24,830 bases of DNA from Betaproteobacteria bacterium. Lineage in GTDB: Bacteria > Pseudomonadota > Gammaproteobacteria > Burkholderiales > Burkholderiaceae_E. Each line of letters begins with the position of its first letter. The stretch's first letter is position 1. Positions 7,319-14,788 of this stretch are shown one piece after another. A program made the translations under genes and the position numbers. The notes beneath the pieces were generated by a model. That model worked only from the letters and a program-made list of their open reading frames with translations, ran no database searches and was not told the DNA's origin. The DNA lies in NCBI GenBank assembly GCA_009922405.1, contig RFVZ01000003.1:1-24830 (forward strand). The letters are read 5' to 3'.

Positions 7319-10300
7319 TCAGGCCGTGGCCCTCGACAAGCCGAACAATCGTCCAAAGACGGCCTTTAGCGCACGGTAAGCCAGGCGCGCGCCCATGAGC
7401 GTCGCCAAGACTTCAAGGCCCGTAAGTCCGACCGACGTCACAACATTCCAGCGCGCCTGGCGAGCCAAAAACTTCTTGATCAAATGCTCGCGCTTGCGCT
7501 CGATGCTGTCGTAAAAACTGGGGATCACAAGCAAAGTCAGTAGAGTCGAAGTGATCGTGCCACCAATAATTGAGACGGCCATTGGGCGGTAAAACGAGCC
7601 ACCCTCGCCCATCCCAATCGCAACCGGGAGCATGCCAGCAATCAACGCGAAAGTCGTCATTAAAATCGGCCGTAAGCGTTTACGTCCGGCAGCGATCAAC
7701 GCTGATTCACGATCCATCCCCTCCGCTTCCAGGGTGCGAGCGGCGTCAAGCAACAAGATGGCATTTTTTGCGACCAATCCCATCAACATAATGACCCCAA
7801 TAAAACTCATCAGATTGAGTGTGCCGCCGGTAATGAGCAATGCGAGAACGACGCCGATCAGGGATAGGGGCAGCGATAACATCACCGCCATCGGCGCAGT
7901 GAACGAACCAAACTGCATCACTAGGATCAGATACATCAGGCCAATCCCGGAGATCAGCGCGATCCCCATTTGCTTGAACACCTCCTGTTGATCCTTCGAG
8001 GCGCCGGCCAATTGCAATCCGTAGCCGGGCGGATAATTCATTGCGTTCGCGATCTTGAGCGCGTCGGCCGTGACTTCACCGGCCGATCGGCCCTGAACAT
8101 TCGCTGTGACCGCGACCGTTCGTTTGCCGTCGGTATGCTCGATCGTAGAAGGACTCTTACCCATCGTGACCTTCGCGATCTGCCCCAACGGAACAATCGT
8201 ATTCATACCGGTCACTGCGATTGGCAAGCGCTCAATATTGGTCGCACTTAGTCGATCTTCCGGTGCAAGTCGCACCGCAACGTCGCGAGATTCCCCTGTT
8301 GGATCGACCCAATCCCCCACCTCCACGCCAGCGAATGCGACTCGCAGCGCCGCTGCCGTATCGCCAACCGAAATCCCCATCGAGCTGGCTAACCCGCGGT
8401 TGAGTTCGATCTGAAGTTCATTCTGTGGATCTTGCTGCGAGAGCCCTACGTCCACGGCCCCGGGGACCGCACGCAGTTGTTCGATGAAGGCGCTGGTGAT
8501 CTCGAGCAGCTTGCGGGAGTCAGTCCCGGAAAATTTGATTTGAACTGGCTTCGACGCCCCGTTGCTCAGATCCTCGAGTACCGTGTATTCCGCACCCACC
8601 AGCTGCGCTACCCGCAAACGCAATTCGATGGCGATCGCCTGCGCCGACCGCTGGCGGATTTCGCTGCTGCCGATATTCACATAAATGCGACCACCCCCAG
8701 CATTGACAAAACTGTTGGTCGCCTTGGTTTCTTTCACTGCGCGCGCGAGCACGGCTGCCGCTTCGACTTTCCGACTCGCGTAATTCAGATTGTTGCTCGC
8801 CGGGGTACGGACATCAATCGCGATGGTGTCCCCGTCATAACTGGGTAAAAAGCTACTACCCCCAAATTTTGCGTGCAGTCCGAGCGCGCCGGCGAGGCAA
8901 GCGAGCGACAGAACGAACATCAACGTCCGGTGGCGAAGCGCCCAAGCAACGATGCGGCCGTATCGTTCGGCCTGTGAGTCAAACCACTGGTTGAATCGCT
9001 CCAACACCCGCCCGACACCGCGACGTTCGCCCTTCTCGTGACCCGGAGGATCACCCCAATAGGCCGAGAGCATCGGGTCGAGCGTAAAAGAAATCAGCAG
9101 ACTTACCAGCACCGAGGCCACCACGGTCAGGCCAAACGGTCGAAACCACTCACCCGAAATCCCTGGCATGAAGGCCACAGGAATGAACACGGCAACAATC
9201 GAAAAGGTGGTCGCTGCCACCGCCAGCCCGATTTCGGCCGTGCCCTGCAGCGCAGCGTTAACCCGATCCACACCTCGTTCCATCGTGCGGACGATGTTTT
9301 CACGTACCACAATGGCGTCATCGATCAGAACGCCGATGGCCAAAGACAAGCCCAGTAAGCTCATAAAATTCAGTGTGAATCCGAACGCCCAAACAGCAAC
9401 GAATGCGGCGATCACGGAGGTCGGTAATGAAAGCGCCGTGATGAGCGTCGAACGCCATGAATTCAAAAAGACGTAGACCACGAAAATCGTCAATCCAGCG
9501 CCAAAGATCAAGGCCTCGACCACATTTCGCAAGCTGTTCTGCGCGTTCTCGCCGCCGTCCTGAGTGATCTCGAGTTGGGTACCTGCCGGCAGTGTCTTGT
9601 TGAGACTTTCAACAAGATCACGGACCTCATTGGCCACGCTTACGGTCGAGGCCTCGCGTGATCGGGTCACTGCCAAACCCACGTTTGGATTGCCATTTCG
9701 AGTACTTACGCTCGTCAGGTCGGCGAAATCGTCACGAATACTGGCGACCTGTCCGAGGCGGACCACTTCGCTGCCCATGCGACGAATGACAATCTGACCG
9801 AAATCGGCCGGCGCTTCGATTCGACCCAAGAGCCGAATGCTCTGATCTTCAAACTCGCCACGAATCTTGCCGACGGGCGCTGCGACGTTCTGATTGCGGA
9901 GCGCATTGACGACCTCGGCCACGGAGATATTGGTCTCACGCAGCTTCTGGGCATGCAACAAGACACTCAACTCACGGCGCAGAGCCCCGTTGACGTTGAC
10001 CTGAGAGACCCCACCAATCGCGCGAAATTTATCCGCAATCTGATCCTCCGCCAGTCGAGAAATCTCGGCGTGGGATTGTTTCGAGGAAGACAGCGCAATC
10101 TGCATGATCGGCTGGGCAGAGGGGTCGACCCGAATAATGACCGGTTCGCGCATTTCTGTCGGTAGCTTGTAGCGGACAGTTCCGATCGCATTTCGAATCT
10201 CGTCGGTGGCCTCTGTCAGATTCTTCTTAAAATCAAAAATAAGCTGAAGCTTGGCATTGCCTTCATTCGCCGAGGACCTGACCTCCTTGACGCCGTTCAC

Positions 10301-10519
10301 CCGGAGTAATGACTTTTCAATCCGGTTCAAAACCTCCCGTTCCACGGTCTCCGGCGAGGCTCCCGGGAACGCAATATCGACCACGAGCATCGGCAGATCG
10401 ATATCGGGGTTTTGATTGACCTTCAGCTTGTTGAGCGCCATCAACCCAGCCGCCATCAAGGCGATCAGGATCACCACCGTGGCGACGGGCCGCCGGACAC
10501 TGAAGTTCGACAGAAACAT
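7319..10519 (-). CDS. HAE1-type RND efflux pump (AcrB-like)
   Basis: This is an inner-membrane proton-driven RND transporter, 1066 residues, the usual size. It begins MFLSNFSVRRPVATVVILIA, the typical short cytoplasmic helix plus TM1, followed by NPDIDLPMLVV and GASPETVEREV of the porter domain. TM4 carries the proton-relay pair Asp400-Asp401 (GVLIDDAIVVREN) and TM10 carries the matching Lys in GLVAKNAILLLDAA, so the relay looks intact. Two large periplasmic loops are present. It follows the adaptor gene by three bases and precedes the coiled-coil gene by 17. The N-terminal form (single polypeptide, IDLPMLVVDIAFPGAS) resembles the drug/solvent-type branch rather than heavy-metal CzcA. No outer-membrane factor is in this operon, so a TolC- or NodT-type channel from elsewhere must complete it. 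Confidence 0.92.
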   Translation of the reverse strand: MFLSNFSVRRPVATVVILIALMAAGLMALNKLKVNQNPDIDLPMLVVDIAFPGASPETVEREVLNRIEKSLLRVNGVKEVRSSANEGNAKLQLIFDFKKNLTEATDEIRNAIGTVRYKLPTEMREPVIIRVDPSAQPIMQIALSSSKQSHAEISRLAEDQIADKFRAIGGVSQVNVNGALRRELSVLLHAQKLRETNISVAEVVNALRNQNVAAPVGKIRGEFEDQSIRLLGRIEAPADFGQIVIRRMGSEVVRLGQVASIRDDFADLTSVSTRNGNPNVGLAVTRSREASTVSVANEVRDLVESLNKTLPAGTQLEITQDGGENAQNSLRNVVEALIFGAGLTIFVVYVFLNSWRSTLITALSLPTSVIAAFVAVWAFGFTLNFMSLLGLSLAIGVLIDDAIVVRENIVRTMERGVDRVNAALQGTAEIGLAVAATTFSIVAVFIPVAFMPGISGEWFRPFGLTVVASVLVSLLISFTLDPMLSAYWGDPPGHEKGERRGVGRVLERFNQWFDSQAERYGRIVAWALRHRTLMFVLSLACLAGALGLHAKFGGSSFLPSYDGDTIAIDVRTPASNNLNYASRKVEAAAVLARAVKETKATNSFVNAGGGRIYVNIGSSEIRQRSAQAIAIELRLRVAQLVGAEYTVLEDLSNGASKPVQIKFSGTDSRKLLEITSAFIEQLRAVPGAVDVGLSQQDPQNELQIELNRGLASSMGISVGDTAAALRVAFAGVEVGDWVDPTGESRDVAVRLAPEDRLSATNIERLPIAVTGMNTIVPLGQIAKVTMGKSPSTIEHTDGKRTVAVTANVQGRSAGEVTADALKIANAMNYPPGYGLQLAGASKDQQEVFKQMGIALISGIGLMYLILVMQFGSFTAPMAVMLSLPLSLIGVVLALLITGGTLNLMSFIGVIMLMGLVAKNAILLLDAARTLEAEGMDRESALIAAGRKRLRPILMTTFALIAGMLPVAIGMGEGGSFYRPMAVSIIGGTITSTLLTLLVIPSFYDSIERKREHLIKKFLARQARWNVVTSVGLTGLEVLATLMGARLAYRALKAVFGRLFGLSRATA

Positions 10520-10522
10520 GGC

Positions 10523-11674
10523 TTATTGCCCGCCCAAAATGGGTTTGGGCGCAACGGGTTCGCGCTCGGCATATGCCTGCGCTTCGGACACACGGCTACC
10601 AGGGTTACGAAGAACGCGATCGCCCGACTTAATCCCACTAGCTATCACCCAGCGACCTGAGCGCGGGTCACGTTCACCCAACACCACCGATTGCTTATGC
10701 ACCTTGCCGGACTCGAGCAACCAAACTGAAGCCTTGTCGCCCTCCCGAACGAGGGCCCCTTCGGCCAGCATCAGCGCTTTCCGCGTCTGCGTGTCGACCC
10801 GCCCCTCGGCATACAATCCGACGATGGGAGGGCGTTCCTTTCCAACAAAATCGACAATGACAGCCACTTGTCGCGAGACGGCATTTGCTGCAGCATCAAT
10901 CCGCCGAATCCGGCCATTCAGCTCGGTCTGGCCATATCCGTTGACCTTGAAGTACACCGACTGACCAGGCTTCAATGCCTGCATCTGATCGGCGGCGACC
11001 AGCCCCTCGAAACGCATACTTGCAGGGTCAATGACCTGGATGAGTTCCCGCCCAATCTGAACGGTATCGCCCGCCGATGTCTTTCGAGCGCTCACGACAC
11101 CATCGAAGGGGGCACGCACTTGGGTGCGCTCGAGTTGCTGGCGGGCGGAAACAATCCGGGTCTTGGCAGCCACCCAATCGCTATGGGCATTGTTACGACG
11201 AACCTCAGCGTCATCGAGCGCCTGCGTTGACGTCATTCCCTGCGCCTGAAGCGACTTCAGACGCTGCAGTTGACGCTCGGCGCTTTCAAGGGACTGCCCG
11301 GAGGCGCGCGCCGACTCCTCAGCCGCGGTCAGGCTGTCGCGTATCGCCGTGTCGTCGAGCACTGCCAGAACCTCGCCCCGTTTTACCGGATCTCCGTTCT
11401 CCTTGGCGACTCGCAAAACGACCGCAGACACCTCTGCTCGCAGATCAGCGCGGCGCTCCGGTTGGATTGAGCCCGTCACGATCGGCCCAGTCGAAAGTTC
11501 AGATTGCCCCAGCACCAGAATGTCTTCGGCCCCTAAACTGAGCGTAACCGGAGGCTCAACCGCCTTCTCGGGCCCACTTTGAAAACGACCACATGCACTG
11601 AGAGTCACAGTTAAAAGCACCGCGAGCATTCGTACTCGAGTACGGGTCAAAAGCTTAGGGGTCTTATGCAGCAT
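10523..11674 (-). CDS. RND periplasmic adaptor lipoprotein (AcrA/MexA family)
   Basis: This is the membrane fusion partner of the RND pump. I choose ATG 11674 because it gives a lipoprotein signal: basic start LHKTPKLLTRTRVR, hydrophobic stretch, then lipobox LSAC. The frame is open to 11710 but that longer start would spoil the signal. The mature part has the split lipoyl domain (LRAEVSAVVLRVAKENGDPV and later RAPFDGVVSARKTSAGDTV), an alpha hairpin between them, a beta-barrel and a membrane-proximal domain ending VLRNPGSRVSEAQAYAEREP. Length 383 residues is normal. It is the first gene of the minus-strand unit, divergent from alr with 83 bases between the start codons, where promoters for both must lie; no regulator is adjacent. 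Confidence 0.88.
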   Translation of the reverse strand: MLHKTPKLLTRTRVRMLAVLLTVTLSACGRFQSGPEKAVEPPVTLSLGAEDILVLGQSELSTGPIVTGSIQPERRADLRAEVSAVVLRVAKENGDPVKRGEVLAVLDDTAIRDSLTAAEESARASGQSLESAERQLQRLKSLQAQGMTSTQALDDAEVRRNNAHSDWVAAKTRIVSARQQLERTQVRAPFDGVVSARKTSAGDTVQIGRELIQVIDPASMRFEGLVAADQMQALKPGQSVYFKVNGYGQTELNGRIRRIDAAANAVSRQVAVIVDFVGKERPPIVGLYAEGRVDTQTRKALMLAEGALVREGDKASVWLLESGKVHKQSVVLGERDPRSGRWVIASGIKSGDRVLRNPGSRVSEAQAYAEREPVAPKPILGGQ

Positions 11675-11757
11675 TTGAGCGTTCTGTGCCTGGAGTGGAA
11701 GCGGTCGCAAGCATACTGTTTGTTATAGGCACGAACGGCTTCGCCACGTTGATTCCC

Positions 11758-12885
11758 ATGTTAATCGAGCATTCTACCGCCGCCACCCTCACGGTCGACC
11801 TTGGGGCCATTGTCCAAAACTGGCGCCTTCTTGGGGCCCAGGCCGGCAGTTCGCACCCGTCCGCCGCGGTCTGCGCGGCCGTGGTCAAGGCCGACGCGTA
11901 TGGACTTGGAGTGGCCGAGGTCGGGCCCGCCCTTTATGAGGCGGGCTGTCGGGATTTCTTTGTCGCACTTGTTGCCGAAGGGGCCCAGTTGAGGACGTTG
12001 ATTCCGCGGGACGCGACCGTCTATGTCCTGCATGGCCCACAACCCGGGGCGGAAATCGATTGCGCGCAACACGCTTTGATCCCGGTCCTCAACAGCCCCG
12101 ATCAACTCCAACGCTGGTCAAGTCTGGCGAACACCCGCGGCGAGCACTTGCCTGCCGCTTTGCAGGTGGACACCGGGATGCGCCGACTCGGGTTTGAGGC
12201 ACGAGACTTTGAAGCCCTTGACGGCGATTCGTTCACATTGGCAACACTGGGCGGCATCAAGCCCGTACTGCTGATGAGCCACTTGGTAAGCGCCGAGGAT
12301 CCTGCAAACCCGATCAATCGGATTCAGCTCGAGCAATTCGAAATCGCTCGCAAACGCTGGCCCGGCCTACGCTGCAGCCTGGCCAATTCATCCGGAATTT
12401 TTCTAGGACGCGGGTGGCATTTCGACCTGTTACGCCCTGGAGCGGCTCTTTACGGGGTGGCTCCCGTCACTAATAAGCCCAACCCGATGCGTCCAGTCAT
12501 CCGTCTGCAGGCGCCCATCATCCAGATCCGCGAGATCGCACCGGGCGACGGGGTGGGCTATAACCACACCTGGTGTGCAGGTCGTCCGACCCGGATTGCT
12601 ACCCTTTCGGTTGGCTACGCAGACGGCTATCTCCGGAGTCTCAGCAATCGCGCGACGGTTCGATTCATGGGCCAGCCCGCGCCGCTGATTGGTCGGGTAT
12701 CGATGGATACGGTCACCATTGACGTCACCGAACTACCCGAAAACGCAATGATCCCGGGTGCCCAATTTGACCTGATTGACTCGGTTCACGACATTAATCA
12801 AGTGGCCATCGATGCGGGTACGAATGCCTATGAGATCCTCACCAGCCTCGGCCCGCGATATCGTCGCCGATACTTGGCGCCCTAG
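11758..12885 (+). CDS. alr: Alanine racemase
   Basis: This PLP enzyme interconverts L- and D-alanine and supplies D-Ala for peptidoglycan. The protein is 375 residues with start at ATG 11758; the frame is open further upstream to 11686, but alignment to the family start (STAATLTVDLGAIVQNW) favours this one. The PLP-binding Lys44 sits in VVKADAYGLG and the second catalytic base Tyr268 in GDGVGYNHTW. SLANSSGIFL, the DLLRPGAALYG segment and VGYADGYLRSLSNRA are also typical. The C-terminal beta domain ends NAYEILTSLGPRYRRRYL. It is divergent from the RND operon; the small monooxygenase gene follows after 47 bases and may be co-transcribed. Whether it is the housekeeping (Alr) or catabolic (DadX) copy cannot be decided, as no dadA is adjacent. 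Confidence 0.95.
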   Translation: MLIEHSTAATLTVDLGAIVQNWRLLGAQAGSSHPSAAVCAAVVKADAYGLGVAEVGPALYEAGCRDFFVALVAEGAQLRTLIPRDATVYVLHGPQPGAEIDCAQHALIPVLNSPDQLQRWSSLANTRGEHLPAALQVDTGMRRLGFEARDFEALDGDSFTLATLGGIKPVLLMSHLVSAEDPANPINRIQLEQFEIARKRWPGLRCSLANSSGIFLGRGWHFDLLRPGAALYGVAPVTNKPNPMRPVIRLQAPIIQIREIAPGDGVGYNHTWCAGRPTRIATLSVGYADGYLRSLSNRATVRFMGQPAPLIGRVSMDTVTIDVTELPENAMIPGAQFDLIDSVHDINQVAIDAGTNAYEILTSLGPRYRRRYLAP

Positions 12886-12932
12886 ACAACGCATCACCCA
12901 TTTCAGTTCCCTCTACTTTTTGGAGTCTTTCC

Positions 12933-13244
12933 ATGATTCATGTCGTTGCGGTCATTACCGCCAAGGCCGGAGAACGCGCGGCCATCCTCGAAGCCTTTCA
13001 CGCCAACGTCCCAGCGGTCCTTGCTGAAGATGGCTGCATTGAATACACCGCGGTGATCGACACCGCGAACGGCCCCGCGTTTCAGACGCCTGCGGGTCCG
13101 GACACCTTCATGGTGATCGAAAAATGGGCGAGTCTGGAAGCGCTCCAGGCCCACGCCGCAGCACCACACATGGCCGCTTATGCGGCAAAGGCTCGGCCAC
13201 ATATCGCGAACCGTGTTGTGCACGTCCTGTCATCGGCATTCTGA
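12933..13244 (+). CDS. Small ABM-domain (YgiN-like) putative quinol monooxygenase
   Basis: This is a 103-residue dimeric alpha-beta barrel (ABM) protein. Family marks are IHVVAVITAKAGERAAILEAF at the start, EDGCIEYTAV, then FMVIEKWASLEALQAHAAAPHM, where the conserved Glu-Lys-Trp and the His near PHM fit YgiN-type quinol monooxygenases. Such proteins need no cofactor and act on quinols or similar aromatics; the real substrate is unknown. A GGAG lies about nine bases before ATG 12933. It follows alr by 47 bases on the same strand and ends two bases from the convergent FlhB-like gene; both stop codons fall in the palindrome CTGAATTCAG (13241-13250). Confidence 0.85.
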   Translation: MIHVVAVITAKAGERAAILEAFHANVPAVLAEDGCIEYTAVIDTANGPAFQTPAGPDTFMVIEKWASLEALQAHAAAPHMAAYAAKARPHIANRVVHVLSSAF

Positions 13245-13246
13245 AT

Positions 13247-13591
13247 TCAGACGTCCGAACGCACCTCGGCGGGTTCAAGCGTCGTCACCCAGGCAAGGAT
13301 CTCGGCGACAACCCGATACAACTCTGGCGCGATCAGATCATCGACTTCGCATCGTAACAAGGCGTTGACCAGGCCCGGCGCGTTGGCCAGCGGCACACCC
13401 GCGCGCACGGCCTCATCGATGATCTTTTCCGCCAGCCAGTCTTCCCCCCGAGCGACGACGCGCGGCGCTAAGTCACCGGGCCGGTAACGCAAGGCAGCGG
13501 CTTTGCGGGGCTCGCGTTGGTATTCGGGCTGCAAGCTGGGCCGCAAGTCGGGCCGGGAATCGCGTCCGAAGTCGTTTCGCGATTCAGCCAT
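13247..13591 (-). CDS. FlhB C-terminal-domain paralogue (EscU/YscU/HrcU-type switch-domain protein)
   Basis: A 114-residue soluble protein matching only the cytoplasmic domain of the flagellar export switch FlhB. The match starts near residue 30 (AAALRYRPGDLAPRVVARGEDWLAEKIIDEA) and continues GVPLANAPGLVNALL and APELYRVVAEILAWV, with clear correspondence to FlhB. The autocleavage NPTH tetrapeptide that should precede the AALRY strand is absent (REPRKAA here), so no self-cleavage is expected. No membrane helices. The frame is open to 13711, but ATG 13591 is chosen because it overlaps the stop of the FliK-like gene by eight bases (ATGGCTGA), implying translational coupling. FlhB-like proteins of this kind (FhlB/FlhX) can partly replace the FlhB C-terminus in some bacteria. 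Function here is inferred. Confidence 0.8.
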   Translation of the reverse strand: MAESRNDFGRDSRPDLRPSLQPEYQREPRKAAALRYRPGDLAPRVVARGEDWLAEKIIDEAVRAGVPLANAPGLVNALLRCEVDDLIAPELYRVVAEILAWVTTLEPAEVRSDV

Positions 13592-14705
13592 TCCAGTGCA
13601 ATTCCGTAAAGCCCGGCAATCGGTGAAGCGCCTCTTCGAGGACCGGCAACACGGGTCTAGCGGCTGCCCCCAAACCCGGCGTCGCGCCGAGGGCCACTGA
13701 GAAGCGGCCATTCAGACTGCGAATCTCAAAATTGAGTTGGCCGCGGTGGCCGAGGTCAACTTGCCCGCGCAACATCCGCCCAACCCGACGAACGTTCGAA
13801 AGGCCTGACAAACCGGATTCCGAATCACCATCCCTTTGGCCACCGCGCTTTCGGTTCGGTTCGCGCTCGGCGCGAAGCTGTTCGGGCTGAACCGGAAGCG
13901 GCAACAGGGTCAGACTCACCATCATCGGGGGGGTTCCAGCGTCCCCTCGCGCTTCGGCCGCTACGATGGTTGAAACGGTGGCCGAGGCAGTGGCCGAAGC
14001 AGTGCCCGATGCCGCGGGGATCTCGGCAAGCGTCGCTACGACCGCGACCGCACCGGACTGGAGTTCGGCGGCCGCGCCGGTCTGATGTTCGGTAACCGCA
14101 ACGGTCTGATGGTGAATGAAAGAGACTTCAGTTGGCGAACCCGAAGCCACCGGCTGCGATGCCACCGGTTTCGCCGCCAGCAAAACGCCATCCTGTCGCA
14201 TCCCGACGGCGAGGATCGCCTTCATCAATGCAGGCGATGCAGCTTGCGCCAACGCCGCGGCAAGCGGCTCAGGCAGACAGGGACTTGATGGAATACTCAA
14301 ACTCACCGTGCGGCCCTCGGACCACTGTCCCAACAGGCGCTGGATGATTGGTTGAGTGAATGCCATCGCAAGCAAACGCGGGTTGATCCCCGCTGGGCTG
14401 AGCACGACGCCAGGTTTGCGCACGGCAATCTCAGGCCCCACGTCTGCCGCTTGGGTCGTTTTGCTGACCGGAATGGCTCGGGACCGGGGTCCGGCGGATT
14501 CCACTGACCCCCGCCGCACTGAATCGGAGGTTTGAGCTGAGTCTTCGCCCCGCGGGATGAACATTGCACGTCCGCGCCCATCGACCGAATCGCTGGTCGC
14601 CATTTCGTCAGGCAATTCAACCGGCGGTAGCGGCGGTTGCCTTTCGCTAGGCTGAGCAGATGCCGGCAGAGTCGGCATCAGGGGCATTGAGGCGGGCAGG
14701 CTCAT
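13584..14705 (-). CDS. FliK-like (flagellar hook-length control) protein, tentative
   Basis: The 373-residue protein has a Pro/Ser-rich, low-complexity N-terminus, an Ala/Thr-rich middle (ATLAEIPAASGTASATAS) and a compact C-terminal domain from about residue 300 (MLRGQVDLGHRGQLNFEIRS, then VLPVLEEALHRLPGF). This layout of disordered ruler and small folded C-terminus resembles FliK, which measures the hook and switches FlhB specificity. Sequence support alone is modest; the strongest argument is the coupled FlhB-like gene just downstream. AAGGAG lies 12 bases before ATG 14705, rather far. No other flagellar gene is in the window. It could instead be an uncharacterised Ala-rich protein. Confidence 0.55.
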   Translation of the reverse strand: MSLPASMPLMPTLPASAQPSERQPPLPPVELPDEMATSDSVDGRGRAMFIPRGEDSAQTSDSVRRGSVESAGPRSRAIPVSKTTQAADVGPEIAVRKPGVVLSPAGINPRLLAMAFTQPIIQRLLGQWSEGRTVSLSIPSSPCLPEPLAAALAQAASPALMKAILAVGMRQDGVLLAAKPVASQPVASGSPTEVSFIHHQTVAVTEHQTGAAAELQSGAVAVVATLAEIPAASGTASATASATVSTIVAAEARGDAGTPPMMVSLTLLPLPVQPEQLRAEREPNRKRGGQRDGDSESGLSGLSNVRRVGRMLRGQVDLGHRGQLNFEIRSLNGRFSVALGATPGLGAAARPVLPVLEEALHRLPGFTELHWNG

Positions 14706-14736
14706 CGGAGTCGAGAACTCCTTCAGTTCAACTCTC

Positions 14737-14764
14737 AGAACGGCGCTAAAAGCACATTGATTTA
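14737..14764 (-). promoter_or_regulatory. Weak sigma-28-like promoter candidate before the FliK-like gene
   Basis: On the minus strand TAAATCAA (14757-14764) and GCCGTTCT (14737-14744) are separated by 12 bases, resembling the flagellar sigma-28 pattern (TAAAGTTT, 11 bases, GCCGATAA) with one extra spacer base and a poor second half of the -10. It lies 32 bases before the start codon. Confidence 0.2.
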
Positions 14765-14788
14765 GGGACGCGAAGCCATATCAGGGCC

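Noticed and set aside
13241..13250. Palindrome CTGAATTCAG holding both convergent stop codons as a bidirectional terminator
   Set aside because: Too short a stem, no loop and no T-tract; it arises from two stop codons facing each other.
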